Assembly (NCBI GenBank): GCA_963773585.1
Contig: CAVZBR010000006.1
Location: forward strand, 372,001-436,000
Length of the DNA: 64,000 nt
Direction of reading: 5' to 3'
Source: CAVXJN01 sp963773585
Lineage (GTDB): Bacteria; Pseudomonadota; Gammaproteobacteria; JASBUN01
In this document: positions 34,928 through 44,388 of the stretch, in pieces
How positions within the stretch are numbered: the first letter of the stretch is position 1
Layout of the letters: each line of letters begins with the position of its first letter
The notes under the pieces: generated by a model
The model's database searches: none
Told to the model about the DNA's origin: nothing
The model's input: the letters and a program-made list of their open reading frames with translations, nothing else
Translations under genes and position numbers: made by a program

Positions 34928-36343
34928 ATGGTCAAAAAAGAGATCAGCGGCAAACGGCTATTGGTCCTCGATACCAATGTGCTGATGCACGACCCGACGG
35001 CGATCTTCCGTTTCGAGGAACATGACGTTTTCCTGCCCATGGTGGTACTCGAAGAACTGGACCGGGGCAAAAAGGGCGTGTCGGAAGTCGCCCGTAACGT
35101 GCGCCAGGCAAGCCGCTTCATCGATGAACTGATGAATCGCAACAGCTCCAGCGAAATCGACCAAGGACTGCCCCTGGCGACGCCGCGTCACGGCGACAAT
35201 GCGGCCAACGCGCGCCCGGCGGGCCGGCTGTTTTTCGAGACTCGTGCCTTGTCGGCACCGCTGCCTCAAGGCATGCCCGGTAATCTTCCCGACAACAACT
35301 TGCTCGCCACGGTCATGGGCCTGCAGCAACAACGACCGGACGTGGCGGTCACATTGGTGTCCAAAGACATCAACTTGCGCATCAAAGCAGCGGTTCTGGG
35401 CATCCACAGCGAGGATTACTACAACGACCAAGTGCTGGATGACGTCGATCTGCTCTATACCGGCGCCGAGCTGCTGCCAGAGGACTTCTGGGAGAGCCAT
35501 AGCAAGGACATGGATTCCTGGAAAGAGGAAGGTCGTACCTTCTATCGAGTGCAGGGGCCGCTGGTGGCTCGTTGGTACGCGAACCAATTCTTGTACAGCG
35601 ATCAGGACAGTTTCAACGCGCGCGTACAAAAAGTGGAAGACGGCCAGGCATTGATCGAACTGAACGAGGACTACAGCCAGGCACGGCACACCGTGTGGGG
35701 TGTTCAGGCACGCAACCGTGAGCAGAATTTCGCCCTCAACCTGCTGATGAATCCCGACATCGACTTCGTCAGCCTGCTTGGACAAGCAGGCACCGGCAAA
35801 ACTTTGTTGACCCTCGCCGCAGGCTTGGCGCAAACGCTGGAAGAAGCTCGCTATCAGGAAATCATCATGACCCGGGTCACGGTGCCGTTGGGGGAAGATA
35901 TCGGTTTTCTACCGGGAACCGAGGAAGAAAAGATGACGCCCTGGATGGGGGCGCTGATGGACAACCTGGAGGTCTTGACCCACTCCGAAACCGGCGGCAG
36001 CTGGGGACGTGCCGCAACCGCCGATCTTCTTCACAACCGGATCAAGATCCGGTCGTTGAATTTCATGCGCGGCCGGACCTTCCTCAACAAATACATCATT
36101 CTCGACGAGGCCCAGAACCTGACTGCCAAGCAAATGAAGGCACTGATCACCCGTGCCGGTCCGGGAACCAAGATCGTGTGCCTGGGTAACGTCGCCCAAA
36201 TCGACACTCCTTATCTCACCGAAACCAGTTCCGGCCTGACTTACGTGGTTGACCGTTTCAAAGGCTGGCCGCACAGCGGTCACATCACCTTGCTGCGCGG
36301 TGAACGTTCCCGGCTTGCCGACTACGCCTCGGAGCAGCTCTGA
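34928..36343 (+). CDS. PIN-PhoH fusion ATPase (PhoH2-type ribonuclease/helicase)
   Basis: A 471-residue protein. An N-terminal PIN nuclease domain holds LLVLDTNVLMHDPTAI and further Asp residues near DKLV-type positions (SKDINLRIKA), and a C-terminal PhoH domain holds Walker A LGQAGTGKTLLTLAAG and Walker B YIILDEAQN. The PhoH2 group is described as a sequence-dependent RNA helicase and ribonuclease. ATG at 34928 (MVKKEISGKRLLVLDTN) is the start. bcp ends 119 bp upstream; the permease gene converges from the other strand with a 19-bp gap. Confidence 0.9.
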   Translation: MVKKEISGKRLLVLDTNVLMHDPTAIFRFEEHDVFLPMVVLEELDRGKKGVSEVARNVRQASRFIDELMNRNSSSEIDQGLPLATPRHGDNAANARPAGRLFFETRALSAPLPQGMPGNLPDNNLLATVMGLQQQRPDVAVTLVSKDINLRIKAAVLGIHSEDYYNDQVLDDVDLLYTGAELLPEDFWESHSKDMDSWKEEGRTFYRVQGPLVARWYANQFLYSDQDSFNARVQKVEDGQALIELNEDYSQARHTVWGVQARNREQNFALNLLMNPDIDFVSLLGQAGTGKTLLTLAAGLAQTLEEARYQEIIMTRVTVPLGEDIGFLPGTEEEKMTPWMGALMDNLEVLTHSETGGSWGRAATADLLHNRIKIRSLNFMRGRTFLNKYIILDEAQNLTAKQMKALITRAGPGTKIVCLGNVAQIDTPYLTETSSGLTYVVDRFKGWPHSGHITLLRGERSRLADYASEQL

Positions 36344-36362
36344 CCACATCACGCTGTTCGAG

Positions 36363-37439
36363 TCATACCGCGGACTGGCTGCCGCAAGTCGGCGGGGGGC
36401 GCCGCGGCCAAGCGCGGAGCACCGCCTGCACGAGAGTGCCGAGTGGAATCGCGAAAAACACGCCCCAGAATCCCCATATGCCGCCGAACACCAGGATGGC
36501 GGTGATGATCGCGATCGGGTGCAGATTCACCACTTCCGAGAACAGCAACGGCACCAACACGTTGCCATCCAGCGCCTGAATGATGCCATACGCTAACATG
36601 AGCCAGGCAAAATCCGCACTCCAGCCCCATTGGAAATACGCAATCACCGCAACCGGCAACGTCACTACGGCCGCGCCGATGTAAGGCACAATCACCGAAA
36701 GCCCCACCAACGCCGCCAGCAGCATGGCGAACTGCAGCCCCATCGCGACGAAGGTGATGTAGGAGACCACACCGACGAGCAGGATCTCCATGATCTTGCC
36801 TCGCACATAGTTACCGATCTGCCGATCGACTTCATGCCATACCTGACTGGTCAAACCCATAGCGCTGGGATAATAACCGCGCACCCAATTGAGAATTTTA
36901 TGCTTGTCCTTGAGAAAGAAGAAAACCAGCAAGGGCAGCAGTACCAGATACACGATGAGCGCGATCAGGCTGACCACGGAGTTCAACGACATGGAAAGAA
37001 CATATTGCCCTACAGCACCGAGTTCGCTGCGCAGCGCGGCCATCACTTCGATGATCTGGTCTCGGGAAATAAAGTTCGGATACTGTTCGGGAAGTTGCAG
37101 CAGCAGCGTCTGGCCGCGGGAGATCATGCCCGGGAGCTCTTGCACCAACTGTGAAATCTGTTGGGACAACAGCGGCATGAGCCCGAACAAAACAAAAATC
37201 AAAACGAACAGAAACAACAGGAACACGACGATGACGCAGAACAAGCGCGGCAAGCCGGTACGCTCCAGCCGCTTGACCGGCCACTCCAGCATGTAAGCGA
37301 TGATGATCGCGGCCAAGACGGGGGCCAGCATCTCGCCGAAAACCAGGACGACGGCAAAACCGATGACCAGGAACACGGCCAATATAACGACTTGCGGGTC
37401 GGAAAAATGCCGGCGGAACCAATCGGCGATCATGTTCAT
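36363..37439 (-). CDS. AI-2E family transporter / PerM-type permease
   Basis: A 358-residue multi-spanning inner-membrane protein. It begins MNMIADWFRRHFSDPQVVILAVFLVIGFAVVLVFG; a run of hydrophobic segments, an amphipathic ELPGMISRGQTLLLQLPEQYPNFI loop, and the conserved SVIVPYIGAAVVTLP and GNVLVPLLFSEVVNLHPIAIITAILVFGGIWG motif typical of the family follow. Members export autoinducer-2 or act as Na/H antiporters; the cargo here is not known. Its ATG overlaps the TGA of the small gene upstream by four bases. Confidence 0.88.
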   Translation of the reverse strand: MNMIADWFRRHFSDPQVVILAVFLVIGFAVVLVFGEMLAPVLAAIIIAYMLEWPVKRLERTGLPRLFCVIVVFLLFLFVLIFVLFGLMPLLSQQISQLVQELPGMISRGQTLLLQLPEQYPNFISRDQIIEVMAALRSELGAVGQYVLSMSLNSVVSLIALIVYLVLLPLLVFFFLKDKHKILNWVRGYYPSAMGLTSQVWHEVDRQIGNYVRGKIMEILLVGVVSYITFVAMGLQFAMLLAALVGLSVIVPYIGAAVVTLPVAVIAYFQWGWSADFAWLMLAYGIIQALDGNVLVPLLFSEVVNLHPIAIITAILVFGGIWGFWGVFFAIPLGTLVQAVLRAWPRRPPPTCGSQSAV

Positions 37440-37798
37440 TCTGGTTGATCGTCCTTGCCGACGAGCTTTTGGTAACGGCGTTCGAACACCACTTCGAGCT
37501 CGTCGATTACTGTCTGCGCTTCCTTGCCCTGCATGATGTGCTCGGCCATCAATGCCGATGTTTGGTGCAACACCTCACGCTTGTCCAACATGTGGTAACT
37601 GCGTGTTAAACGTTTGATGGCCGCAACGACCGATTCCTGTGGGGGCCGTGGAATCGGTTCCGGTGGCGGCACGCTCGTTGGCGTCGTTGGACGCAGCGGC
37701 GCACGTGCGCGCAGGAACTCGGCGAATGCGAGCAAGGTCTCCTGGTCCTGCGCATCCAACGCAGCGAAAAGAGTTGCGAGTTTGTCTTCGTCCGCCAT
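37436..37798 (-). CDS. Hypothetical protein with a proline-rich linker
   Basis: A 120-residue cytoplasmic protein: an N-terminal helical part (KLATLFAALDAQDQETLLAFAEFLRARA), a proline-rich linker at residues 36-55 (TTPTSVPPPEPIPRPPQE) and a helical tail (SVVAAIKRLTRSYHMLDKREVLHQTSALM...). No catalytic motif. It is translationally coupled to the permease by a four-base overlap, so a regulatory or assembly partner is possible. I do not recognise the family beyond proteobacterial hypotheticals. Confidence 0.7.
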   Translation of the reverse strand: MADEDKLATLFAALDAQDQETLLAFAEFLRARAPLRPTTPTSVPPPEPIPRPPQESVVAAIKRLTRSYHMLDKREVLHQTSALMAEHIMQGKEAQTVIDELEVVFERRYQKLVGKDDQPE

Positions 37799-37893
37799 TT
37801 TGGCTCCGCTTCAGCGTCGCCACTGAAGCGCTAACGGTTTCACTAAGGGTAGCAAGCGCCGGGGCGCGGTAACAGGCGACGGCGCGCGACGCT

Positions 37894-38820
37894 CTAGGCC
37901 GTCGATGCCAAAACACCGGCCACCTGGTGCTCCTTGCAGTAACTGCGGGCGAACACCAACAGTTCGTCCATGGCACGGTGGCGGAATTTTTGTTTTTGAT
38001 GCACGAACGAAAACGGCCGTTCCAGAGGCGGATCCAGGTTCACCGCCACCAGACTCCCTAATCGCAACTCTTTCAGGATCGTGGCGCGGGAGGTAATGGA
38101 AATACCCATACCGGCTTCTACCGCACCTTTGATAGCCTCCGGGCTCCCCAGCTCGATGCAAATCTGCAACTCTGCGCTGGGGACTCCACCCCGATGCATG
38201 TATTCAGAAATGACCTCGCGCGTGCCCGAGCCTTCCTCGCGGCAAATGAACGGGTAGTCCACCAGCGCATTGATCGGTACGCTTTGTTCCTTCGCCAACA
38301 CGTGGGTCGGCGGCACGATCACCACCAGCTGATCCATCCGGCAAACTTCCACTACGAGATTCTTATTCGCGACCGGTGCTTCCACGACGCCCAGATCAAT
38401 ATCGTTGTTTTCCACCATGGCGACCACGCCATCGGTGTTGGACACCTTGAGGTGTACCGTCACGTCTGGATATTTGGACTTGAACTCGCCCAACAAGGCG
38501 GGGAGCATATATTCAGAGATGGTGGTACTTGCGCCAATGATCAGCGCGCCGCTGATTTCGCCGGTGACTTTGCGAACCGCATCCTCCATTTCCGCGTACA
38601 ACTCGAAAATATGATCGGCGTAACGGAATACCTCCCGGCCCGCGTCCGTGAGACTGATACGGTTGTGGGTACGGTCGAACAATCGGGTGTTGAAATGCTC
38701 TTCCAGCTGTCGGACCTGAAAGGTCACGGCCGGCTGAGTCATGTGCAAAGTCTCAGCCGCTTTGGTGAAACTCAGCAGCCGAGCGACCGTATGGAAAACC
38801 TGGAGTCTGCGGTCGGCCAT
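37894..38820 (-). CDS. LysR family transcriptional regulator
   Basis: A 308-residue regulator. N-terminal winged helix-turn-helix: RRLQVFHTVARLLSFTKAAETLHMTQPAVTFQVRQLEEHFNTRLFDR; C-terminal periplasmic-binding-like sensor from about residue 90 (ALIIGASTTISEYMLPALLGEFKSKYPDV). It resembles CysL/CbbR-type regulators of sulfur or carbon fixation, but no cognate operon is adjacent: 92 bp separate it from the end of the RND gene, which is on the same strand. The palindrome at 38850-38866 overlaps its own -10 and suggests autoregulation. Confidence 0.92.
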   Translation of the reverse strand: MADRRLQVFHTVARLLSFTKAAETLHMTQPAVTFQVRQLEEHFNTRLFDRTHNRISLTDAGREVFRYADHIFELYAEMEDAVRKVTGEISGALIIGASTTISEYMLPALLGEFKSKYPDVTVHLKVSNTDGVVAMVENNDIDLGVVEAPVANKNLVVEVCRMDQLVVIVPPTHVLAKEQSVPINALVDYPFICREEGSGTREVISEYMHRGGVPSAELQICIELGSPEAIKGAVEAGMGISITSRATILKELRLGSLVAVNLDPPLERPFSFVHQKQKFRHRAMDELLVFARSYCKEHQVAGVLASTA

Positions 38821-38849
38821 ATGCGCCTCGCATTGGCGATGGGATCATG

Positions 38850-38866
38850 TATAACCTCAAATTATA
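38850..38866 (-). promoter_or_regulatory. LysR gene -10 region with TATAA-N7-TTATA inverted repeat
   Basis: The inverted repeat has 5-bp arms. On the minus strand TATAAT at 38866-38861 is a consensus -10, with TTTCGT 17 bp upstream as a possible -35. The T-N11-A spacing fits a LysR-type box on the regulator's own promoter. Confidence 0.45.
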
Positions 38867-38912
38867 GCAGTATCGCGACATAAACGAAACTTATATGCAC
38901 TAAGATAGCCGC

Positions 38913-41900
38913 TTACCCACGCTCCCGGATCTGTTCGGTGCGGTTGCGCATGAACGCGTAATACAGCACCGGGATCACCAGCAGCGTCAACACCGTGGAC
39001 ACCAGAATGCCGAATATCAGGGCGATCGCAAGACCGCTGAAAATTGGGTCGTCGAGAATGAACAGCGCCCCTAGCATGGCCGCCAAACCGGTCAAGACAA
39101 TGGGTTTGGCACGCACCGCACCGGATCGAATGACAGCTTCCTCGAAGTCCATACCGCGGCGGACCTCTTCGTTGATGAAATCCACCAGCAGGATCGAGTT
39201 GCGGACGATGATCCCCGCCAAGGCAATCATGCCGATCATCGAGGTGGCAGTGAACTTGGCGCCCAGGAGGGCATGCCCAGGCATTACACCGATTACCGTG
39301 AGTGGAATCGGCGCCATGATAATCAACGGTACCAGGTAGGAACGGAACTGGGCCACGACCAGCAAATAGATCAGGATCAGGCCCACCGAATAGGCAATTC
39401 CCATGTCACGAAAGGTTTCGTAGGTGATTTGCCATTCGCCGTCCCACTTCAGACTGTATTGATAAGGGTTTTCGGGCGGATTGATCAGGTACTGCTGCAA
39501 CGCTGCACCCCCCTCCGCGCTCGAATCGGACAGCGCAGCATAGATTTCGAACATGCCATAAAGCGGACTGTCCAGTTCGCCGGCCATGTCGCCGGTGACG
39601 AAGACCACAGGCAGCAGATCCTTGTGATTGATGCTGTGCTCGCGACGGCTGTCCACCACTTGCGCGATTTCGGACATGGGCACCAACGCGCCGCTGCGGG
39701 AGCGCACTTTGATCGCCAGGACTGACGCGAGCCGCGCCTTGTCGGCGACCGGCAGCTCAAGGCGGATCGGAACCGGGTACTTCACCTGCTCGGCATGCAA
39801 ATAACTGACGTCCTCCCCGCCCAAAGCCGTCGCCAGCGCGGCGCTGACCTCCTGCTGGCTCACACCCAGTGTGGCCGCCTTTTGGCGGTCCACCGCCACC
39901 ACCAGGCGCGGGCTTTGATCTTCGACCGAATCATCGATATCGATGATGTCAGCCGTCCGTTCGAATACCGAACGCACTTGTTTTGCGACCCGGATCTGGC
40001 CGTCATAGTCCAAGCCATAGATTTCGGCCACCAGCGGTGACATCACCGGCGGACCGGGTGGGACCTCAACGACTTTGACATTGGCGTTGAAACGCGCGCC
40101 GATCTTCTGCAGTGGTCCGCGCACTCCCAATGCGATTTCGTGACTTTGCTCATGACGGTGGCTTTTGTCGCTCAGATTCACCTGGATGTCGCCGACATTA
40201 GCGCCCGCGCGCAGATAGTACTGGCGCACCAGGCCGTTGAAATTGATCGGCGAAGCGGTCCCTGCGTACACCTGGTAGTCGGTCACCTGCGGAACGGTCG
40301 CCAGATATTGGCCCAGCTCGCCGAGCACTCGCGCCGTTTGTTCCAGGCTGGTGCCTTCTGGCATATCCACGACCACTTGGAATTCAGACTTGTTGTCGAA
40401 CGGCAGCATCTTCATCACCACCAGCTTCGCCACAGCCAACCCAACCGAAGCGGCGATCAGCACGATGATCACGATACCCAGCAGCCGTCGCTTGCCCGCG
40501 CCTTCACGCCCGCGAAGAAACGGCCCCACCAAGCGCTGAAACCAACGGTACATGCGGTCGGATGGACCATCGTGATGGCCCTCCGGCTGCCGCGCGCGCC
40601 GCGATAGAACTTTGAACGTCAACCACGGCGTGACTATGATCGCGACCGCCAAGGATATCAGCATGCCGATACTGGCATTGATGGGAATCGGACTCATGTA
40701 CGGGCCCATGAGTCCGGTAACGAAGGCCATTGGCAGCAGCGCCGCGATCACCGTGAAAGTCGCCAGGATGGTGGGTCCCCCCACTTCATCCACGGCTATG
40801 GGAATCGCTTCCGACAAGCTACGACCGCCCATCTGAATGTGCCGGTGAATGTTCTCAACCACCACGATAGCATCGTCCACCAAAATACCGATGGAGAAGA
40901 TCAGCGCGAACAGGGAAACGCGGTTGAGGGTAAAACCCCAGGCCCAAGACGCGAACAATGTGATTGCAAGCGTGATAACGACTGCAGTGCCGACAATGAT
41001 CGCTTCCCGCCAACCCAGTGCCACCAGCACCAGCAAGACGACGAACGACGTGGCGAAAATCAATTTACCGATCAGCGTCTGCGCTTTCTGGTTGGCCGTC
41101 TTCCCATAGTTGCGCGTAACTGTCGCATGCACGCCGTCAGGAACGAATGTCCCCTTCAGCTGCTGAAAGCGTTCAATCACCTGGTCCGCGATCTCCACCG
41201 CGTTGGTGCCGGGCTTTTTGGCCACGGCGACTGTCACGGCTGGATGTTCACCGCGCAACTGTTGCGGCAGATCACTCCCGGGCCCTGTACCAAACCACGC
41301 GTAATGCTGCGGTTGATCGGGCTGTTCCTGAACCTCCGCGACATCGCGCAAATATACCGGTGCGCCGTGGTGCATGCCGACCACCAACGCGCCGATGTCG
41401 CGCACATCGCTCAAGAAAGACCCGGCTTGAACCGGCGTCTCGCGGTTGTCCGCCACCAATGCGCCGGCGTCGGTGGATGCGTTGGCGGCCCGCAACGCGG
41501 TCCTCAGATCACCGAGCGCGATATTGTATCCGGCCATGCGCTGGGCATCGAACAGCACGTGCGCGACGCGCTTCGGTCCTCCGATGGTATAAATATCCCG
41601 CGTGCCGGGGACACGCTTGAGTTCGGCTTCGATGGCGTGCGCAACTTTCTGCAACTCGAAGGCGCCGTACCGTGCCTGGTCGGACCATAATGTGAGCGCC
41701 ACAATGGGTACATCGTCAATGCCCATGGGCTTGATGATCGGCTGGCCAACGCCAAGCCCGGATGGCAACCAGTCCTGATTGGAGTAGATGGCGTTGTACA
41801 GCCTCAGTATCGCCTGATCGCGGTTTTCACCTACCTCGAACTGCACCGTCAGCACCGCCATGCCCCGGCGTGAAACCGAATACACATGCTTGACGCCGTC

Positions 41901-42143
41901 GATCTCGGACAGGATCTGTTCAGCGGGCGTGCTGATCAGATGCTCGACCTCTTGGGCTTCCGCAGCGGGAAAAGGGATCAGAACGTTGGCGAACGTGACA
42001 TCGATCTGCGGCTCTTCCTCGCGCGGTGTCACCAGAACGGCGAACACCCCCAAAAGCACGCCCACCAGCGCGAGAAGAGGGGTGATTTCCGAGTGAAGAA
42101 ACTTTTTTGCGATTGCGCCGGAGAAACCTAACCGTTCTGCCAT
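38913..42143 (-). CDS. RND efflux pump inner-membrane subunit
   Basis: A 1076-residue proton-driven RND transporter of the AcrB/MexB type. Twelve transmembrane segments in the 1+5+1+5 pattern, two large periplasmic loops (after residues 35 and 590) and the TM4 proton-relay region VSLFALIFSIGILVDDAIVVVENIHR with paired Asp. The second half has LALAGIIVRNSILLVDFINEEV. The EEEPQIDVTFANVLIPFPAAEA start of the porter domain suggests drugs or small organics rather than metal. No outer-membrane channel gene is adjacent. The adaptor gene lies 132 bp upstream. Confidence 0.94.
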   Translation of the reverse strand: MAERLGFSGAIAKKFLHSEITPLLALVGVLLGVFAVLVTPREEEPQIDVTFANVLIPFPAAEAQEVEHLISTPAEQILSEIDGVKHVYSVSRRGMAVLTVQFEVGENRDQAILRLYNAIYSNQDWLPSGLGVGQPIIKPMGIDDVPIVALTLWSDQARYGAFELQKVAHAIEAELKRVPGTRDIYTIGGPKRVAHVLFDAQRMAGYNIALGDLRTALRAANASTDAGALVADNRETPVQAGSFLSDVRDIGALVVGMHHGAPVYLRDVAEVQEQPDQPQHYAWFGTGPGSDLPQQLRGEHPAVTVAVAKKPGTNAVEIADQVIERFQQLKGTFVPDGVHATVTRNYGKTANQKAQTLIGKLIFATSFVVLLVLVALGWREAIIVGTAVVITLAITLFASWAWGFTLNRVSLFALIFSIGILVDDAIVVVENIHRHIQMGGRSLSEAIPIAVDEVGGPTILATFTVIAALLPMAFVTGLMGPYMSPIPINASIGMLISLAVAIIVTPWLTFKVLSRRARQPEGHHDGPSDRMYRWFQRLVGPFLRGREGAGKRRLLGIVIIVLIAASVGLAVAKLVVMKMLPFDNKSEFQVVVDMPEGTSLEQTARVLGELGQYLATVPQVTDYQVYAGTASPINFNGLVRQYYLRAGANVGDIQVNLSDKSHRHEQSHEIALGVRGPLQKIGARFNANVKVVEVPPGPPVMSPLVAEIYGLDYDGQIRVAKQVRSVFERTADIIDIDDSVEDQSPRLVVAVDRQKAATLGVSQQEVSAALATALGGEDVSYLHAEQVKYPVPIRLELPVADKARLASVLAIKVRSRSGALVPMSEIAQVVDSRREHSINHKDLLPVVFVTGDMAGELDSPLYGMFEIYAALSDSSAEGGAALQQYLINPPENPYQYSLKWDGEWQITYETFRDMGIAYSVGLILIYLLVVAQFRSYLVPLIIMAPIPLTVIGVMPGHALLGAKFTATSMIGMIALAGIIVRNSILLVDFINEEVRRGMDFEEAVIRSGAVRAKPIVLTGLAAMLGALFILDDPIFSGLAIALIFGILVSTVLTLLVIPVLYYAFMRNRTEQIRERG

Positions 42144-42275
42144 CTGTACACCGTCTTCGATGGTGGCTCGGATGAGCCGTAGTTGTTGTTAGTGATCTGG
42201 ACCAGCCGTACCGTTTGACAGGGCGCGCGGCGTGCGCAGGCGATTTTGCAATTCGTAATCGGAACTCCGAATACG

Positions 42276-43328
42276 CTAGGAGGCGCTCGGCGCCCGTTGC
42301 GCCTTGAGCACGACACCTGCACGAATCGGGTCCAATGCTACACGTTCGCCTTCCTGCAGGCCGGACAATACCTCGACGCGGTCATCGTACTTGGGCCCGA
42401 TCCGAACTTGACGGAATCCCACCCGCCCGTCATCGGCGAGTACATAAAGGCCGGTGACTTCACTGCGATGGACCAAAGCTTCGGTTGGCACCAGCAACCG
42501 CTTGTCTTCTCCCACCACGAAAGCGATCTTCACCAACATCCCGGGAAACAGCCCCTGCGTACCCGAGGGCAGGCGCACCCGGACCTTGAACGTGTGCGAG
42601 GCGGTATCGGCATAGGGAAATACCGTCAACTTCTCCGCCGTCAGCCTGTGCCCGTCCGCACGTACAAGGCTCGCGCGGCCATTGTTACGGATGGTGCCGA
42701 TGAAGCTTTGCGGTAACTGCACCAGGACCCGAAGCTGCTCCAGTGAAACACCGGTCATCAGCGCCTGCCCCGGATTCGCGGTTTCCCCTACTTCGACATG
42801 ACGTTCCAGGACGATGCCGCTGTAGGGTGCGCGCACCACCGTGTGGTCGAGTTGTTCCTGCGCCTGCTCGACCTGGGCATTGGTCGCTTTCACCCGCGCG
42901 CGGGCGGCGTTGAGTTGCGCGCTGGCTTCGTCGAGCGCGGACTTTGCCACCAGCTTGCGCTCATAAATACTCTTGGTGCGCTCGTAATTGCGCTGAGCCT
43001 GATCGAGATGGGCCTGCGCTTCGCGCTCGTTGGCTTTTGCCGCTTCTAATTGCGCACGTTGTTCGGTGTCGCGAAAGCGGATAATGACGTCGTTTTTGTT
43101 GACGTAATCATCCACATCAAAATTGACTTCCACGATTCGACCGCTGGTTTGCGCCGAAACGGTGGCGCGGTTAACCGCTTCCACCACGCCGTCGAATACC
43201 CTTTCTTCCGGGATCTTCGATTTTTCGACCCTGACCGTATCCAGGGCGGCGGACTGATCGCTGGGCGCGGCGAACACAGCACAGCAGAACAGCGCGGACG
43301 CCGCGAGCAGCAGGCGCGATTTGAGCAT
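42276..43328 (-). CDS. RND efflux periplasmic adaptor (HlyD/AcrA family)
   Basis: A 350-residue membrane-fusion protein. A Sec-type N-terminus (MLKSRLLLAASALFCCAVFAA) is followed by the biotinyl-lipoyl part (GVVEAVNRATVSAQTSGRIVEVNFDVDDYVNKNDVII), a helical hairpin (ANEREAQAHLDQAQRNYERTK...) and a beta-barrel (GETANPGQALMTGVSLEQLRV). There is no obvious lipobox, though two Cys occur near the signal end. ATG at 43328 has GGAG at the right spacing; an ATG two codons upstream (43334) is too close. It pairs with the RND subunit. Confidence 0.92.
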   Translation of the reverse strand: MLKSRLLLAASALFCCAVFAAPSDQSAALDTVRVEKSKIPEERVFDGVVEAVNRATVSAQTSGRIVEVNFDVDDYVNKNDVIIRFRDTEQRAQLEAAKANEREAQAHLDQAQRNYERTKSIYERKLVAKSALDEASAQLNAARARVKATNAQVEQAQEQLDHTVVRAPYSGIVLERHVEVGETANPGQALMTGVSLEQLRVLVQLPQSFIGTIRNNGRASLVRADGHRLTAEKLTVFPYADTASHTFKVRVRLPSGTQGLFPGMLVKIAFVVGEDKRLLVPTEALVHRSEVTGLYVLADDGRVGFRQVRIGPKYDDRVEVLSGLQEGERVALDPIRAGVVLKAQRAPSAS

Positions 43329-43511
43329 ACTCATTCTCCGGAAAAGATCGCGAACCGAAGGATAGCAGATCAGTTAATATTAGAGATCACTGATATTTAA
43401 ATCAATTCGTGCATACATCACGCTTCGGTAAATTCCCCTTCAATTTGTACCTTCGTCCCGCCGCTACGAGAGCTGAACCAATGGTGCTTGGGATAGCCGG
43501 GGGAAACGTTC
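43329..43511. other. Intergenic region between adaptor gene and FeeM-like gene
   Basis: 183 bp separating divergent genes. It is AT-rich around 43367-43405, where AGATCA occurs twice at a 17-bp spacing next to TTAATATTAG and CTGATATTTAA. This could be an operator or a pair of promoters; nothing firmer can be said. Confidence 0.3.
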
Positions 43512-44339
43512 ATGGGGTTCAAAGGACTGCGCGCTGCACTCCGCATAGGCAGGCGCCAAACGGCGCCGCGCCTGCGCACATCTACTTCCGCCGACCGGCG
43601 TCGGCGCAAAGGCCACATCGACCTGAGTCTGGCGATCGACAGGCACCAGATCGAAGGCGCGTACGCACTGGTTCAGGCCCAATATCTGAGAAGCGGCTAT
43701 GCCAAACCCGGCGGGGCGGTGCGCTTCGTGAGCCATTGCTGTGTACCCACCACCCATACGTTGATCGCAAGCGTCAAAGGTACGGTGGTCGGGACCGCCA
43801 GTCTGATACTCGACGGACCATTGGGATTGCCGCTGGAAACCACCTACCCTGCCGAAACGCAAGTCCTGCGCCAAGCCGGCGAACGCCTCGCGGAAATCTC
43901 CTGTCTCGCCACCCGCAGACGCGGCGACGCAAAGGTGCTGCTCGGCCTGTACCGTGGCATCTATGCTCTGTGCCGGTATCGGTTCGCGGTTGATCGCCTG
44001 TGTATCACGGTTCATCCACGCCAGGGGCGCTTCTACCAGAAAGCGCTGCTGTTCGATGTCATCGGACCGGTGCGCGATTATGCCGCGTGCAATCACGCGC
44101 CGGCGATTGCGTTGGGCTTGGACCTGGGAGGCGCGGAGACCCGGTTTCGGCGCGCCCATGGTTGGGGATGGCTAGCCCGCTTTTTTCTCGGCCGCGGAAA
44201 TCTCTCGGGGTTGGCGCACAGCTTTCAGGTGGGGAATGAGACCGCCGCGCGGCTGGCCTTTGCCAAAAGTCAACCGAACTGGGAGACGCTGGATCGCGCG
44301 TTACGCGATCAGATTGTGCGGTGCTACGCCGAGAGTTGA
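43512..44339 (+). CDS. FeeM-like long-chain N-acyl amino acid synthase
   Basis: A 275-residue GNAT-fold acyltransferase of the FeeM type, which uses acyl-ACP to N-acylate an amino acid. Supporting blocks: PTTHTLIASVKGTVVGTASLILDGPLGLPLETTY, QAGERLAEISCLATRRRGD, ALCRYRFAVDRLCITVHPRQGRFYQKALLFDVIGPVRDYAACNHAPAIAL. No signal peptide. The first 40 residues are basic and poorly conserved. FeeM proteins are related in fold to acyl-homoserine-lactone synthases, so a lipid signal or surfactant is the likely product. The neighbouring divergent RND pump could export such a product, which is inference. Confidence 0.8.
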   Translation: MGFKGLRAALRIGRRQTAPRLRTSTSADRRRRKGHIDLSLAIDRHQIEGAYALVQAQYLRSGYAKPGGAVRFVSHCCVPTTHTLIASVKGTVVGTASLILDGPLGLPLETTYPAETQVLRQAGERLAEISCLATRRRGDAKVLLGLYRGIYALCRYRFAVDRLCITVHPRQGRFYQKALLFDVIGPVRDYAACNHAPAIALGLDLGGAETRFRRAHGWGWLARFFLGRGNLSGLAHSFQVGNETAARLAFAKSQPNWETLDRALRDQIVRCYAES

Positions 44340-44388
44340 TCGCTGCAGAAGTTCATGGCCGGCCGGATAACGACAGGCCGACACCGAG

